This document shows, in pieces, positions 48,461 to 56,375 of a stretch of 64,000 nt of DNA. Every line of letters starts with the position of its first letter. Positions within the stretch are counted from its first letter, which is position 1. Both the position numbers and the translations under genes were made by a program. Origin of the DNA: Paenibacillus antri (GTDB lineage: Bacteria; Bacillota; Bacilli; Paenibacillales; YIM-B00363); assembly GCF_005765165.1 (NCBI RefSeq), contig NZ_VCIW01000007.1:186001-250000 (forward strand). The letters are read 5' to 3'. The notes under the pieces were generated by a model. The model was not told where the DNA came from. It saw only the letters and a list, made by a program, of their open reading frames with translations, and did not search any database.

Positions 48461-49576
48461 TTACTCCGCCATTTCAAAGCTGATTTCGTAACGGGTATTC
48501 TCTGCGGCGAATCGCAGTAACGATTCCCCTTCCGCAGCCAGTTCTTCCCGTTTTGCCGCGGGCAGTTTCTCGAACGTTGCAATCATGAGCGCGGCGGCGC
48601 TGCGTTTGCGAATTACCTTCCAAGTGCCGCAGATGAAGCCGTCCGACAAAACGGGCCTAATAACGACGTTCCTCCGGAACAGCAGCTTGCGATCGTCTTC
48701 CCGTACGATGCGGGACCGGTCCGCGAAGCCGAAGAGCAAGTTATCGTATTCCGGCAGGAATCGCGGCGGCGCGGGCGCGTCGACCGGCGGCAGCACGGCC
48801 TCTTCAAGGTCGTACAGCGTTCGGCCGGCCTCGTCCCGGTACGCGCGCAGCCGCGGCTTGAGCCGCTCGACGACGCTCCCGAGACGCGATAACCCTGACC
48901 ACATCTGCATATCTTGAACGGTTGCCGGTCCGAACGCGGCAAGGTAACGAAGGACCATGTCTTCGAGCGTGAGCGCGACGCTCTCCTGCCGTCCGAGCCA
49001 ATCGTCGGCGACTGCGTAACGCGTCAGCCCGCCGACGCCCCAGATGCCGCGCGGCGGCAGCTGGACGAGCGGCAGCAGGTTGCGCATCGCGTAAGCGAGC
49101 GCCTCCGCGGGACGGTCGGGCCACCGCTCGTGCAGCAACTGCCCCAGCTCCTGCGCGGTAAGCGGCTGATCGGCCAGCAGCTTGCGGGCGCAGGCCGTCG
49201 TCTCCGCGACGGGCAGCCCCGAGACGCCGGGGCCGTACGTGCCGTTCTTGAATAGATCGCGATCCAGCGCCGGCTGCACGAGCGGACGCAGCGCCGCCGC
49301 GTCTTTCGCCGTGACGAGATGAACGGTCGACCGCATTAAGGCGATGCGAACGACCTGCTTCCGCAAGAGCGGCTGCACGAGATCGTCCGGCTTGAACCCC
49401 GTCAGCCTCGACCATAATCCGACGTACGGCGCGTTCGGGATTTGCGCCTGTATGCCGGCCAGACGCGAGACCGCATCGACCGCCGGGAGGCTGGAGCGGC
49501 ATAGCAGCAGCTGCCGCTCCAGCGTTGCGCGGTTAAGGCTGCGCCGGTCCAGACGCATCGTTGATTCGCTTGTCAT
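48461..49576 (-). CDS. Winged-helix DNA-binding protein, AlkZ-like (HTH_42)
   Basis: This 371-residue protein matches the HTH_42 family that includes the DNA glycosylases AlkZ and YcaQ (AlkX). It carries QAQ at residues 43-45 in LAGIQAQIPNAPYVGLWSR; AlkZ uses a QxQ motif and YcaQ QxD, so this is the AlkZ-like type. These enzymes remove bulky or crosslinking alkyl lesions. ATG 49576 follows AGGGGAAG; the open frame upstream is a shadow of the exporter gene. It is the second gene of an operon after an MFS exporter, a pairing seen around self-resistance to DNA-damaging natural products. The specific lesion is unknown. Confidence 0.8.
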   Translation of the reverse strand: MTSESTMRLDRRSLNRATLERQLLLCRSSLPAVDAVSRLAGIQAQIPNAPYVGLWSRLTGFKPDDLVQPLLRKQVVRIALMRSTVHLVTAKDAAALRPLVQPALDRDLFKNGTYGPGVSGLPVAETTACARKLLADQPLTAQELGQLLHERWPDRPAEALAYAMRNLLPLVQLPPRGIWGVGGLTRYAVADDWLGRQESVALTLEDMVLRYLAAFGPATVQDMQMWSGLSRLGSVVERLKPRLRAYRDEAGRTLYDLEEAVLPPVDAPAPPRFLPEYDNLLFGFADRSRIVREDDRKLLFRRNVVIRPVLSDGFICGTWKVIRKRSAAALMIATFEKLPAAKREELAAEGESLLRFAAENTRYEISFEMAE

Positions 49577-49593
49577 CGAGCTTCCCCTTTCCG

Positions 49594-51129
49594 TTAATGG
49601 GAATGCGCTGCGGCGTGCGCTTCGAGCTCCGCCTTCGGATCGTGCTTCGCGCCGGTCATCCGCCATGCCGCCGCGACGGCCAGCGCCGCGGGAATCAATC
49701 CCCATGCGAAGATGTTCGCGATCGAATCGGCCAACCCCGTCGTAACGAGCGATAACACTTCGTCCGGAATAAGCGCGCGCATCTCCGGCGCCATCAACAG
49801 ATAAGGATCCTTCACGTCGAGTCCTTCCGGAACGGCTGTGCCGCCTTGCGCCAGCGATGCCGACAGCTTCTTCGCCATGCCGTGGCTCTGCAAGATGCCG
49901 AAGATCGTAATGCCGAGCGTCATGCCGAGCGAGCGAAGGAAGTTCAGCGTCGCGTTGGCCGATCCTCGCTGCGCGGCGGGGAGCGAATGGATGGCGGCGT
50001 TCGTGAGTATGGAGAACGATGCGCCGATGCCGAGTCCGACCATGATCATGTACAGCGTGATGGCAAGCCGCGGCGTCTCGGCGTGAATCGTCGTGAGCAA
50101 GGCGATGCCTGCAACCAGCAGCGTGAGCGTCGCGACAAGAATCGACCGGTAGGAGAACCGATTCATGATGAAGCCGCTGGACGTCGCAGAGACGACCGTG
50201 CCGAGCATCATCGGCAGCAGCACGAGGCCGGAGTTCGTCGCCGTGCCGCCGAGCACGCCTTGCATGAAGATCGGAATGTAGACGGAAGCCGTAATGAACG
50301 CCGCGCCGCTCATGATGGCTACCAGATTGCTGGACGCGAACAGCCGGTCTTGGAACATGCGGAACGAGATGATCGGCTCGGACGCGCGCCGTTCCGCGGC
50401 GACGAACGCCGCCGCCAGTACGACGAAACCGCCGAACAGGCCGAGGATGACGGTCGAATCCCACGCATACAGCTTGCCGCCGAACTCGAGCGCGAACATG
50501 AGGCAGACGACCGCCCCGACGAGCGTCGCGGCACCCAGCCAATCGATGCGCTGCTTCTCGCGCCGTACCGTTTCCTTGTAGCAGGTCGCTATGAACAGGA
50601 AGGCGAGCAGGCCGAGCGGAATGTTCACGTAAAATACCCACTGCCAGCTGATGTAGTCGGTGATATAGGCGCCTAGCAGCGGTCCGAAGATGCTCGACAT
50701 GCCGAATACCGCGCCGAACAGGCCCATCAGCTTGCCCCGGTTCTCCGGCGACACCGTGTCGAACATGATTGTGAACGAGACCGGAATGAGCGCGCCTCCG
50801 CCGATTCCTTGAATCGCCCGGTACATGCTGAGTTCCGCGATGGAATCGGCGGTGCCGCACAACGCGGAGCCGATGATGAACGTCACGATGCCGAACACGA
50901 AGAAACGTTTACGCCCGTACATATCGGACAGCTTGCCGAAGATCGGCATCCCCGCCATCTCCGCGATCATATAAGCGGACATGACCCACACGAATCGGTC
51001 CATGCCGCCGAGTTCCCCGACGATCGTCCCCATCGCCGTGGCCAGAATGGTGTTGTCCATCGAGGACATCAGGATCGAGAGCAGCAACCCTGCGATCACC
51101 CATCCCGTTTTGTTCGTTTTGCTTGCCAT
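49594..51129 (-). CDS. MFS drug exporter, DHA2/EmrB-QacA type (14 helices)
   Basis: This 511-residue protein has about fourteen membrane segments, motif D1-like SSMDNTILATAMGTI in helix 1 and motif A GKLSDMYGRKR in loop 2, followed by the antiporter motif C GAVFGMSSIFGPLLGAYI. These are hallmarks of proton-driven drug exporters. ATG 51129 is followed 17 bases after the stop by the AlkZ-like gene, so the two form an operon. Substrate unknown; the partner suggests a genotoxic compound. Confidence 0.9.
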   Translation of the reverse strand: MASKTNKTGWVIAGLLLSILMSSMDNTILATAMGTIVGELGGMDRFVWVMSAYMIAEMAGMPIFGKLSDMYGRKRFFVFGIVTFIIGSALCGTADSIAELSMYRAIQGIGGGALIPVSFTIMFDTVSPENRGKLMGLFGAVFGMSSIFGPLLGAYITDYISWQWVFYVNIPLGLLAFLFIATCYKETVRREKQRIDWLGAATLVGAVVCLMFALEFGGKLYAWDSTVILGLFGGFVVLAAAFVAAERRASEPIISFRMFQDRLFASSNLVAIMSGAAFITASVYIPIFMQGVLGGTATNSGLVLLPMMLGTVVSATSSGFIMNRFSYRSILVATLTLLVAGIALLTTIHAETPRLAITLYMIMVGLGIGASFSILTNAAIHSLPAAQRGSANATLNFLRSLGMTLGITIFGILQSHGMAKKLSASLAQGGTAVPEGLDVKDPYLLMAPEMRALIPDEVLSLVTTGLADSIANIFAWGLIPAALAVAAAWRMTGAKHDPKAELEAHAAAHSH

Positions 51130-51190
51130 CGTTTTTACACCCTTTCGATTGGATTGATTCCATCATATCGGGTGAAGTTTGACGGCATTG

Positions 51191-51207
51191 TGTCAGTGAT
51201 TTAGACA
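51191..51207. promoter_or_regulatory. Imperfect inverted repeat upstream of the DHA2 exporter
   Basis: TGTC (51191-51194) and GACA (51204-51207), flanked by further partial symmetry, lie about 60 bases before the exporter start. MarR- or TetR-type repressors bind such sites, but the arms are short. Confidence 0.25.
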
Positions 51208-51251
51208 ACCAATTCTTTTTTTTCGGCGGTCAAAAACCGAATCCAGACAGA

Positions 51252-51279
51252 AACGGTTGCCTCCGAAAGGGCAGCCGTT
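51252..51279 (-). terminator. Probable terminator after the oxidoreductase gene
   Basis: On the minus strand AACGGCTGCC (51279-51270) pairs with GGCAACCGTT (51261-51252) with one mismatch, starting 5 bases past the stop. The T-tract that follows is poor. Confidence 0.4.
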
Positions 51280-51284
51280 GTAAC

Positions 51285-52202
51285 CTAGTCGATCTTCAGC
51301 ACGATTTTTCCGCGGCCGTGTCTGCTTTCGATCGCGCGGTGCGCATCACCGGCCCGGTCCAGCGGGAAGATCTGCCTGATATGGAGCCGCAGCTTGCCTT
51401 GCGTGTGGAGGTCCACAAGCTCGGCCAGACGCGCTGCCGAGCGTTCGCCGCGGACGACGCGAAGTCCAAGCTCCTCGATAAGGTCATAGGCAAAGAAGGT
51501 ACAAATTCGCTTCTTGTCCGCTATGAGTTCAACTGCCGCGTGCAGACCCTCGCCTCCGGCGGTATCGAATGCGCAATCGATTCCCTCCGGCGCAATCTTC
51601 CGGAGCCGATCCGCCAATCCTTGCTCGTACGTTACCGGTATCGCGCCTAGTGAACGGATAAAGTCGTGATTGGTTTCGCTCGCCGTACCGATCACCTTCT
51701 TCGCGCCCGACGCTTTCGCAAGCTGAACGGCGATTGATCCAAGCGAGCCGGCCGCGCCGTTGATGAATACGGTATCGCCCGGCTTCACGCCGATCGCCGT
51801 CAAAGCGATGGAAGCCCCCTGACCGTTGCCGGTCAGCCCGCCGGCCTCCTCCCAGGTCATTGTCTTGGGCTTCTCCACGATCTGATCGGCTCCGACGACG
51901 ACGTATTCGGCATAACAGTTCAAGATTGCAAATCCAAGCACTTCGCTGCCGATCGAAAAACCGGTTACCCCGGCCCCCACTTCGTCGATCACGCCTGCAA
52001 ACTCATTCCCTGGAATCTGCGGGAAGTTCACCGTTACGCCATAAGAAGGCGTCCAGCCTCCGCGGATCGCGCAATCATAATGCTGTACGCCGGCCGCCTT
52101 AACGCGTACCCGAATCTGGCCCGGGCCGGCGTGCGGATCCGGAACCTCCATTACCTGCATCACTTCCGGTCCTCCGAAAGATGTAAATACGGCTGCTCTC
52201 AT
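51285..52202 (-). CDS. NADP-dependent alcohol dehydrogenase/quinone oxidoreductase-like protein
   Basis: This 305-residue medium-chain dehydrogenase lacks the structural zinc cysteines and fits the zeta-crystallin/quinone oxidoreductase branch. It has the GroES-like N-terminus (AGVQHYDCAIRGGWTPS, PGNEFAGVIDEVGAGV) and a Rossmann domain with NGAAGSLGSIAVQLAKASGAKKVIG near residues 148-168. It would use NADPH to reduce quinones or enones. AAGGAGGAAC precedes ATG 52202. It follows the MFS gene by 14 bases and is probably induced together with it. Confidence 0.9.
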   Translation of the reverse strand: MRAAVFTSFGGPEVMQVMEVPDPHAGPGQIRVRVKAAGVQHYDCAIRGGWTPSYGVTVNFPQIPGNEFAGVIDEVGAGVTGFSIGSEVLGFAILNCYAEYVVVGADQIVEKPKTMTWEEAGGLTGNGQGASIALTAIGVKPGDTVFINGAAGSLGSIAVQLAKASGAKKVIGTASETNHDFIRSLGAIPVTYEQGLADRLRKIAPEGIDCAFDTAGGEGLHAAVELIADKKRICTFFAYDLIEELGLRVVRGERSAARLAELVDLHTQGKLRLHIRQIFPLDRAGDAHRAIESRHGRGKIVLKID

Positions 52203-52216
52203 TGAATTGTTCCTCC

Positions 52217-53605
52217 TTAGTGTCGGTACCGTTTCCTTCCGACGTTGTTCTTGCCGAATTGAACATAATAGAACGATAGAATGATTACGTGGATAAGGGC
52301 TAGGATCAGATACAGATTGCTATAAGCGAACGCGGCCGAGTTCGTAACGACTCCGTTCCAGCTTGATACTGCGCCTCGGTCAAGGATTGCGCTATATACG
52401 CTTGCAGCTACCGCTCCGGAGATGAAGTTCAGCATCGACAGCAAGCCCATCCCGATCCCTGTCTGCTCTTGCGGCAACGCCTGGGAGAGCGTATTGGACA
52501 GGACGATCATCAGGAAGGATTGGCCCACATTGCCGAGGATCAGGAACAAAGCGATGTAGACCGAGGATGCGCCCGCGAAAAACGACAACAAAAGGAAGCA
52601 AGTCTGCAGCAGGAAGGAGGCGATGTAAAAGACGTATGGATTCCCTTTTTCATCCGCCAGCTTCCCCGCCTTTCGGCTCAGCACGGCAGTCGCGACGGCG
52701 GCAGGGACGATCGCGAAGCCGACCGCATGCGGGCCTAAGCGCTGGACCTGGGTTAGCAGCAGCGGGCTCAGAAACGCGAGCGAGTATCCGATGCCTGAAG
52801 TCAGAAGTGCGATCCCGAGCACGAGCGAATAGCTTTTGTTCCGAAATAGCTCTAGGCGGATAAACGGGTTTGACGATAAACGGATGCGAAGGACCAACAA
52901 GATGAATAGGAGGATACCCCCAACACCCGGAAGCCACATCTGATTCGTGATGGCCAGAAGGAGCAGCGCGGCCGTTCCGGCGAGCAGTCCGCCCCCTAAC
53001 CAATCGATCGGGCCGGCCTTTCTGTCTTCGTCGTCTAGATTTTTGCGATAATAGGGGATTGCGATTAACGTCAGGAGCGGGATACAAAACAGCCATCTCC
53101 AATGGAAGAAACTTAATACCAAAGCGGCGATCAACGGGCCGATTGCGGCGCCGACGGCAAGGCCCGTCATCGACGCCCCCAGCGCCTTCCCTCTATGCTC
53201 CGGAGGGAAATACCGAACCGGAATCATGCCGGCCGCCGCCGGAATCACCGCGGCTCCCGCCGCTTGCAAAACTCTGGACAGCAAAACCATCCAAAAGGCT
53301 TGCGCCATCAGACCGATCATGGAACCCAAGGAAAAAAAGATCAAGCCGAATGTCAGCAAATTTTTAAGTTTGAAGCTGTCGGCAAGCTTCCCGTAAATGA
53401 CCGTACCAATGGCATAAAGGAGCAGGTAGGCTGTCGTCACCCAGCTCGCCTGAGCGAAAGTCAGCTGATATTCAGCTCGAATTTCCGGCAGTACGATCGT
53501 AAACATTGTCGCACTCATCACGGAGACCATCAGCGTGAATGCGAGGATTCGGAGTAAGAGGTTGCTTGTTTTCTGTCGGGCGCCGCGCTCCACGTCGTTC
53601 ACCAT
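52217..53605 (-). CDS. MFS transporter (drug-exporter type)
   Basis: This 462-residue protein has about twelve to fourteen membrane segments, motif A YGKLADSFKLKN (about residues 69-80) and motif C-like GLAVGAAIGPLIAAL, placing it among DHA2-like exporters. The ribosome binding site before ATG 53605 is weak. It is divergent from the LysR regulator, with the AT-rich palindrome at 53712 between them, and heads the operon with the oxidoreductase. Confidence 0.85.
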   Translation of the reverse strand: MVNDVERGARQKTSNLLLRILAFTLMVSVMSATMFTIVLPEIRAEYQLTFAQASWVTTAYLLLYAIGTVIYGKLADSFKLKNLLTFGLIFFSLGSMIGLMAQAFWMVLLSRVLQAAGAAVIPAAAGMIPVRYFPPEHRGKALGASMTGLAVGAAIGPLIAALVLSFFHWRWLFCIPLLTLIAIPYYRKNLDDEDRKAGPIDWLGGGLLAGTAALLLLAITNQMWLPGVGGILLFILLVLRIRLSSNPFIRLELFRNKSYSLVLGIALLTSGIGYSLAFLSPLLLTQVQRLGPHAVGFAIVPAAVATAVLSRKAGKLADEKGNPYVFYIASFLLQTCFLLLSFFAGASSVYIALFLILGNVGQSFLMIVLSNTLSQALPQEQTGIGMGLLSMLNFISGAVAASVYSAILDRGAVSSWNGVVTNSAAFAYSNLYLILALIHVIILSFYYVQFGKNNVGRKRYRH

Positions 53606-53711
53606 GCTTTCGTCAACCGAAGTTCAGACTCTAAGCAGCATTGGACAAGTGCGTCTTCCCGGGAAGGCTCGCATGCCCTTGCATAGGTTTATTGTAAAGC
53701 GGATAATCGAT

Positions 53712-53735
53712 ATATAAAAATACATCTTTTTATAT
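53712..53735. promoter_or_regulatory. AT-rich palindrome between the MFS and LysR genes
   Basis: ATATAAAAA (53712-53720) and TTTTTATAT (53727-53735) form a perfect 9-bp inverted repeat with a 6-base spacer. It lies in the divergent region where a LysR protein would bind to control both genes. It may also supply AT-rich promoter sequence. Confidence 0.45.
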
Positions 53736-53772
53736 GATATTCATTCCCTTGAATGTATAAGGAGGCGTGGAA

Positions 53773-54636
53773 ATGGAGTTGCTGCAGCTGCAATATTTCC
53801 GCACGGTTGCCAAATGGGAGCATATGACGAAAGCGGCGCAGGATTTGCGCATCGCGCAGCCTGCGCTGAGCAAGACGATTTCCCGGCTGGAGAAGGATTT
53901 GGGTGTGCCGCTTTTCGATCGAGAAGGTCGGAAAATTCGACTCAACGCGTTCGGCAGGGCGTTCTTGAATAAAGTGGAGGCGGCGCTTACCCTTCTGGAG
54001 GAGGGGCAACGAGAAGTCGCCGACCTCGCGGGCGCGGAGCACGGAAGCATACATCTGGCGACGCCGACCCTGGATCGGTTGTCGGAACCGTTGAACGCGT
54101 TCGTCGCGCTGCACCCGAATGTTCATTTTCGCATTACGCAAGCTTCTATGGGGGAGATGGCGCGGCTCATTGAATCCGGAGAAGTGGATCTTTGTTTTAC
54201 CCCTTTGCCCATGGACAGGCCGGATTTCAGCTCGACATCCGTCCTATACGAGGATGTTTATTTGGCCGTTCCTCCCGGGCACCGGTTGTCCGGGCGTCCG
54301 AGCGTCCGCTTGGACGAAGCGGCTAACGAACCGTTTATCGGCTACAAAGAAGGGTTCCATTTTCAAATCATGAACGAAGATTTTCTGCGTGCCGCGGGAA
54401 TCGCGCCGAACTTTATCTGCAGAGTGGACGACGCGGCCTCCATCGCCAAGCTCGTCTCCTCGGGATTGGGCGTTGCGCTTGTCGGCAATTGCGGCGGGCC
54501 TAACGCTGCGTTCCAGCTGCTTCCCATCGAATACCCGGTTTGCAGACGGCATTTTAAAATCGCATGGCATAACAAACGTTATCTTTCCAAGGCCGCTCGC
54601 AATTTTATCGATTATGTCGGTCGGTATTTTAGTTGA
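53773..54636 (+). CDS. LysR-family transcriptional regulator
   Basis: This 287-residue protein has the N-terminal LysR helix-turn-helix (MELLQLQYFRTVAKWEHMTKAAQDLRIAQPALSKTISRLEKDLG) and a type 2 periplasmic-binding-like effector domain from about residue 90. ATG 53773 has GGAGG 7 bases before it; GTG 53767 is closer and less likely. It is divergent from the MFS/oxidoreductase operon, the usual layout for a LysR regulator and its target. Confidence 0.92.
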   Translation: MELLQLQYFRTVAKWEHMTKAAQDLRIAQPALSKTISRLEKDLGVPLFDREGRKIRLNAFGRAFLNKVEAALTLLEEGQREVADLAGAEHGSIHLATPTLDRLSEPLNAFVALHPNVHFRITQASMGEMARLIESGEVDLCFTPLPMDRPDFSSTSVLYEDVYLAVPPGHRLSGRPSVRLDEAANEPFIGYKEGFHFQIMNEDFLRAAGIAPNFICRVDDAASIAKLVSSGLGVALVGNCGGPNAAFQLLPIEYPVCRRHFKIAWHNKRYLSKAARNFIDYVGRYFS

Positions 54637-54781
54637 GACGCCGCATGACGAAGCTGCCGGTATGAAGATATTCCTGTTGTCCAAAATTTTCCTGCCATGT
54701 ATTATGAATATATCTTACAGAAAGCGAGTGATTATCGTGAGAACCATTACGCCCGTAATCGGCGCAGCTATTTTCGAGGTG

Positions 54782-54815
54782 CGGAAGGGATAAATGCGTG
54801 CACTGATCCCTTCCG
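54782..54815 (+). other. Stem-loop in the leader of the methyltransferase gene
   Basis: CGGAAGGGA (54782-54790) pairs perfectly with TCCCTTCCG (54807-54815) around a 16-base loop. It ends 15 bases before the CGGAGGG ribosome binding site. No T-run follows, so it may act on translation or simply be the LysR 3' end structure. Apart from this, the 210-base gap shows nothing clear. Confidence 0.4.
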
Positions 54816-54846
54816 TGCAAAACCAAAACACGGAGGGAAAATTTAT

Positions 54847-55626
54847 ATGTCCTTTAGTAATTACGGTAAACTTTGCACTGAGGTCTATGACCTAACCAAG
54901 AAAATCGGTCAATCCCTCAACGGGGACGTTGAATATTATCGCGAAAAGCTGAAACCTTGTAAGGGACGCATTCTGGAGGCCATGGTTGGCTCCGGACGCG
55001 TCATCATTCCTCTTCTTGAATCGGGATTGACCGTGGACGGAGTGGATTACTCCCCGCAAATGTTGGCATCCTGCCGAAAACGATGCGAGGAACGCGGCTT
55101 AACCCCCGTCTTGTATGAGGCAAACTTGCAGGAACTTTCTTTGCCTCATAAGTACGAAGCAATTATCATTCCCGGCGGGTCTTTTTTGTTGATCGAACGA
55201 CGAGAAGAGTCGCTGCAGGTTCTCCATCGGCTTTATGAACATTTGGAACCAGGCGGACAATTGATTCTTGACCTGTTTTTGCCGGACAATAACTACAACA
55301 GTTCCGAATTCGGACGATGGGGCGGATCGGCAACCCATCATTTGCCTAACGGCGACATCATTACGATGGAAAGCAAGACAGTGGAAGCCGACTTATTCTT
55401 TAGTCAATATCGCGTCAGTCTCTTAAAATACGAAAAGTGGCGCAACGGGGTATTGATCCAAACGGAATTGCAGCGCTTTGCATTGCGTTGGTACGGAGTC
55501 GAGGAATTTAAGTACATCCTGGAAAGCATAGGTTTTTCCGACATTGTCGTTAGCGCGGACTTCGAGGATGGCAAGAAACCGACTAGCGGCAATCAGACAT
55601 TCGTTTACCGCGCTACAAAAGTATAA
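54847..55626 (+). CDS. Class I SAM-dependent methyltransferase
   Basis: This 259-residue protein has motif I AMVGSGRVIIPLLE (about residues 43-56), followed by VDGVDYSPQML and the later LEPGGQLILDLFLPD, the standard Rossmann-like SAM fold. The first 16 residues resemble other small-molecule methyltransferases of the type 11/25 group. ATG 54847 follows CGGAGGG; the frame is open further upstream without a site. The substrate is unknown. It is a single gene ended by the terminator at 55634. Confidence 0.85.
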   Translation: MSFSNYGKLCTEVYDLTKKIGQSLNGDVEYYREKLKPCKGRILEAMVGSGRVIIPLLESGLTVDGVDYSPQMLASCRKRCEERGLTPVLYEANLQELSLPHKYEAIIIPGGSFLLIERREESLQVLHRLYEHLEPGGQLILDLFLPDNNYNSSEFGRWGGSATHHLPNGDIITMESKTVEADLFFSQYRVSLLKYEKWRNGVLIQTELQRFALRWYGVEEFKYILESIGFSDIVVSADFEDGKKPTSGNQTFVYRATKV

Positions 55627-55633
55627 GACATGT

Positions 55634-55669
55634 AAGCCCCTCGCCTTTTACTAACGGAGGGGCTTTTTA
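55634..55669 (+). terminator. Intrinsic terminator after the methyltransferase
   Basis: AAGCCCCTC (55634-55642) pairs perfectly with GAGGGGCTT (55657-55665), followed by TTTAT. Confidence 0.88.
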
Positions 55670-55746
55670 TCGCAAACATCATATGAATTGTATGTTATTT
55701 ATGCGGCCGCGGCGCAATAGGATGAGGGACGAAGGGAGAATTCCTT

Positions 55747-56147
55747 ATGATTGCGCTCGAAAAAATCACGCTGGAAAACAGGCGTTCCATTTTCAACCTA
55801 GAGGTTTCAGAAGATCAACGGGGCTTCGTTGCATCCAATTTGTCAAGCGTAGCTTCGTGTTATGTCCTTGCAACCAATGGGGGGCGTCCATTTCCATTCG
55901 CCGTCTATGCGGATGAGCAGCCGGTCGGTTTTGTTATGTTAACTTATGGAATCACCGGATACGAAGAACCGTCGATCGCAGAAGGAAACTATTGCATCCT
56001 GCGACTGATGATTGATAAGCAATATCAGAATCGGGGTTTCGGTCGGGATGCCATGACGTCGCTGCGAAAAAGCTTTACGAAAGCTTCGGCTTCCGCGACA
56101 ACGGCGAAGTCTTCAACAACGAGTCCATTACCGTATTGCAACTCTGA
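55747..56147 (+). pseudogene. GNAT N-acetyltransferase broken by an internal deletion
   Basis: The first 103 codons encode a typical GNAT domain up to the CoA-binding segment RLMIDKQYQNRGFGRDAM, like BltD/spermidine acetyltransferases. Right after the Met codon at 56053 the original frame is lost. A second frame from 56058 reads VAAKKLYESFGFRDNGEVFN and on to TGA 56145-56147, which is exactly the C-terminal end of the same family. The missing piece is roughly 25 residues, and the frame shift means the parts cannot be joined. The open frame continuing past 56147 is therefore not a real protein end. Confidence 0.8.
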
Positions 56148-56242
56148 TTTTTGTTTATCATCCTCTGATCCGAATTCGTCGAGGGAAGGAATCGCCCATG
56201 CGGTGAACGCTCCGGGCTACATTCCTGAAGTGAATGCGGAAC

Positions 56243-56277
56243 GGACCCCGAGACGAATGGTTCGGGGTCTTTTTTTG
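56243..56277 (+). terminator. Intrinsic terminator after the broken GNAT gene
   Basis: GACCCCGA (56244-56251) pairs perfectly with TCGGGGTC (56262-56269), followed by eight T. Confidence 0.88.
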
Positions 56278-56285
56278 TCGCAATC

Positions 56286-56327
56286 GAAACGTTTCTCCTT
56301 GTACATGATAGGTATATGGTCTATAAT
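56286..56327 (+). promoter_or_regulatory. Promoter and LacI-type operator of the sulfatase gene
   Basis: TTGTAC (56299-56304), 17 bases, TATAAT (56322-56327) is a near-perfect promoter. GAAACGTTTC (56286-56295) lies just upstream of the -35 and matches five more copies in this locus, so the LacI protein at 61551 is the likely binder. Confidence 0.75.
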
Positions 56328-56375
56328 TCCGGTAAACGGTTTCATTCATTTCGACAGCAGAAAGAAGGTACGAAT

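Noticed and set aside
49577-50860. Upstream extension of the AlkZ-like frame
   Set aside because: The frame stays open through the exporter gene by chance. The AGGGGAAG site and family length set the start at 49576.
54665-54796. Small open frame of 43 codons between the LysR and methyltransferase genes
   Set aside because: It has no ribosome binding site and no recognisable features.
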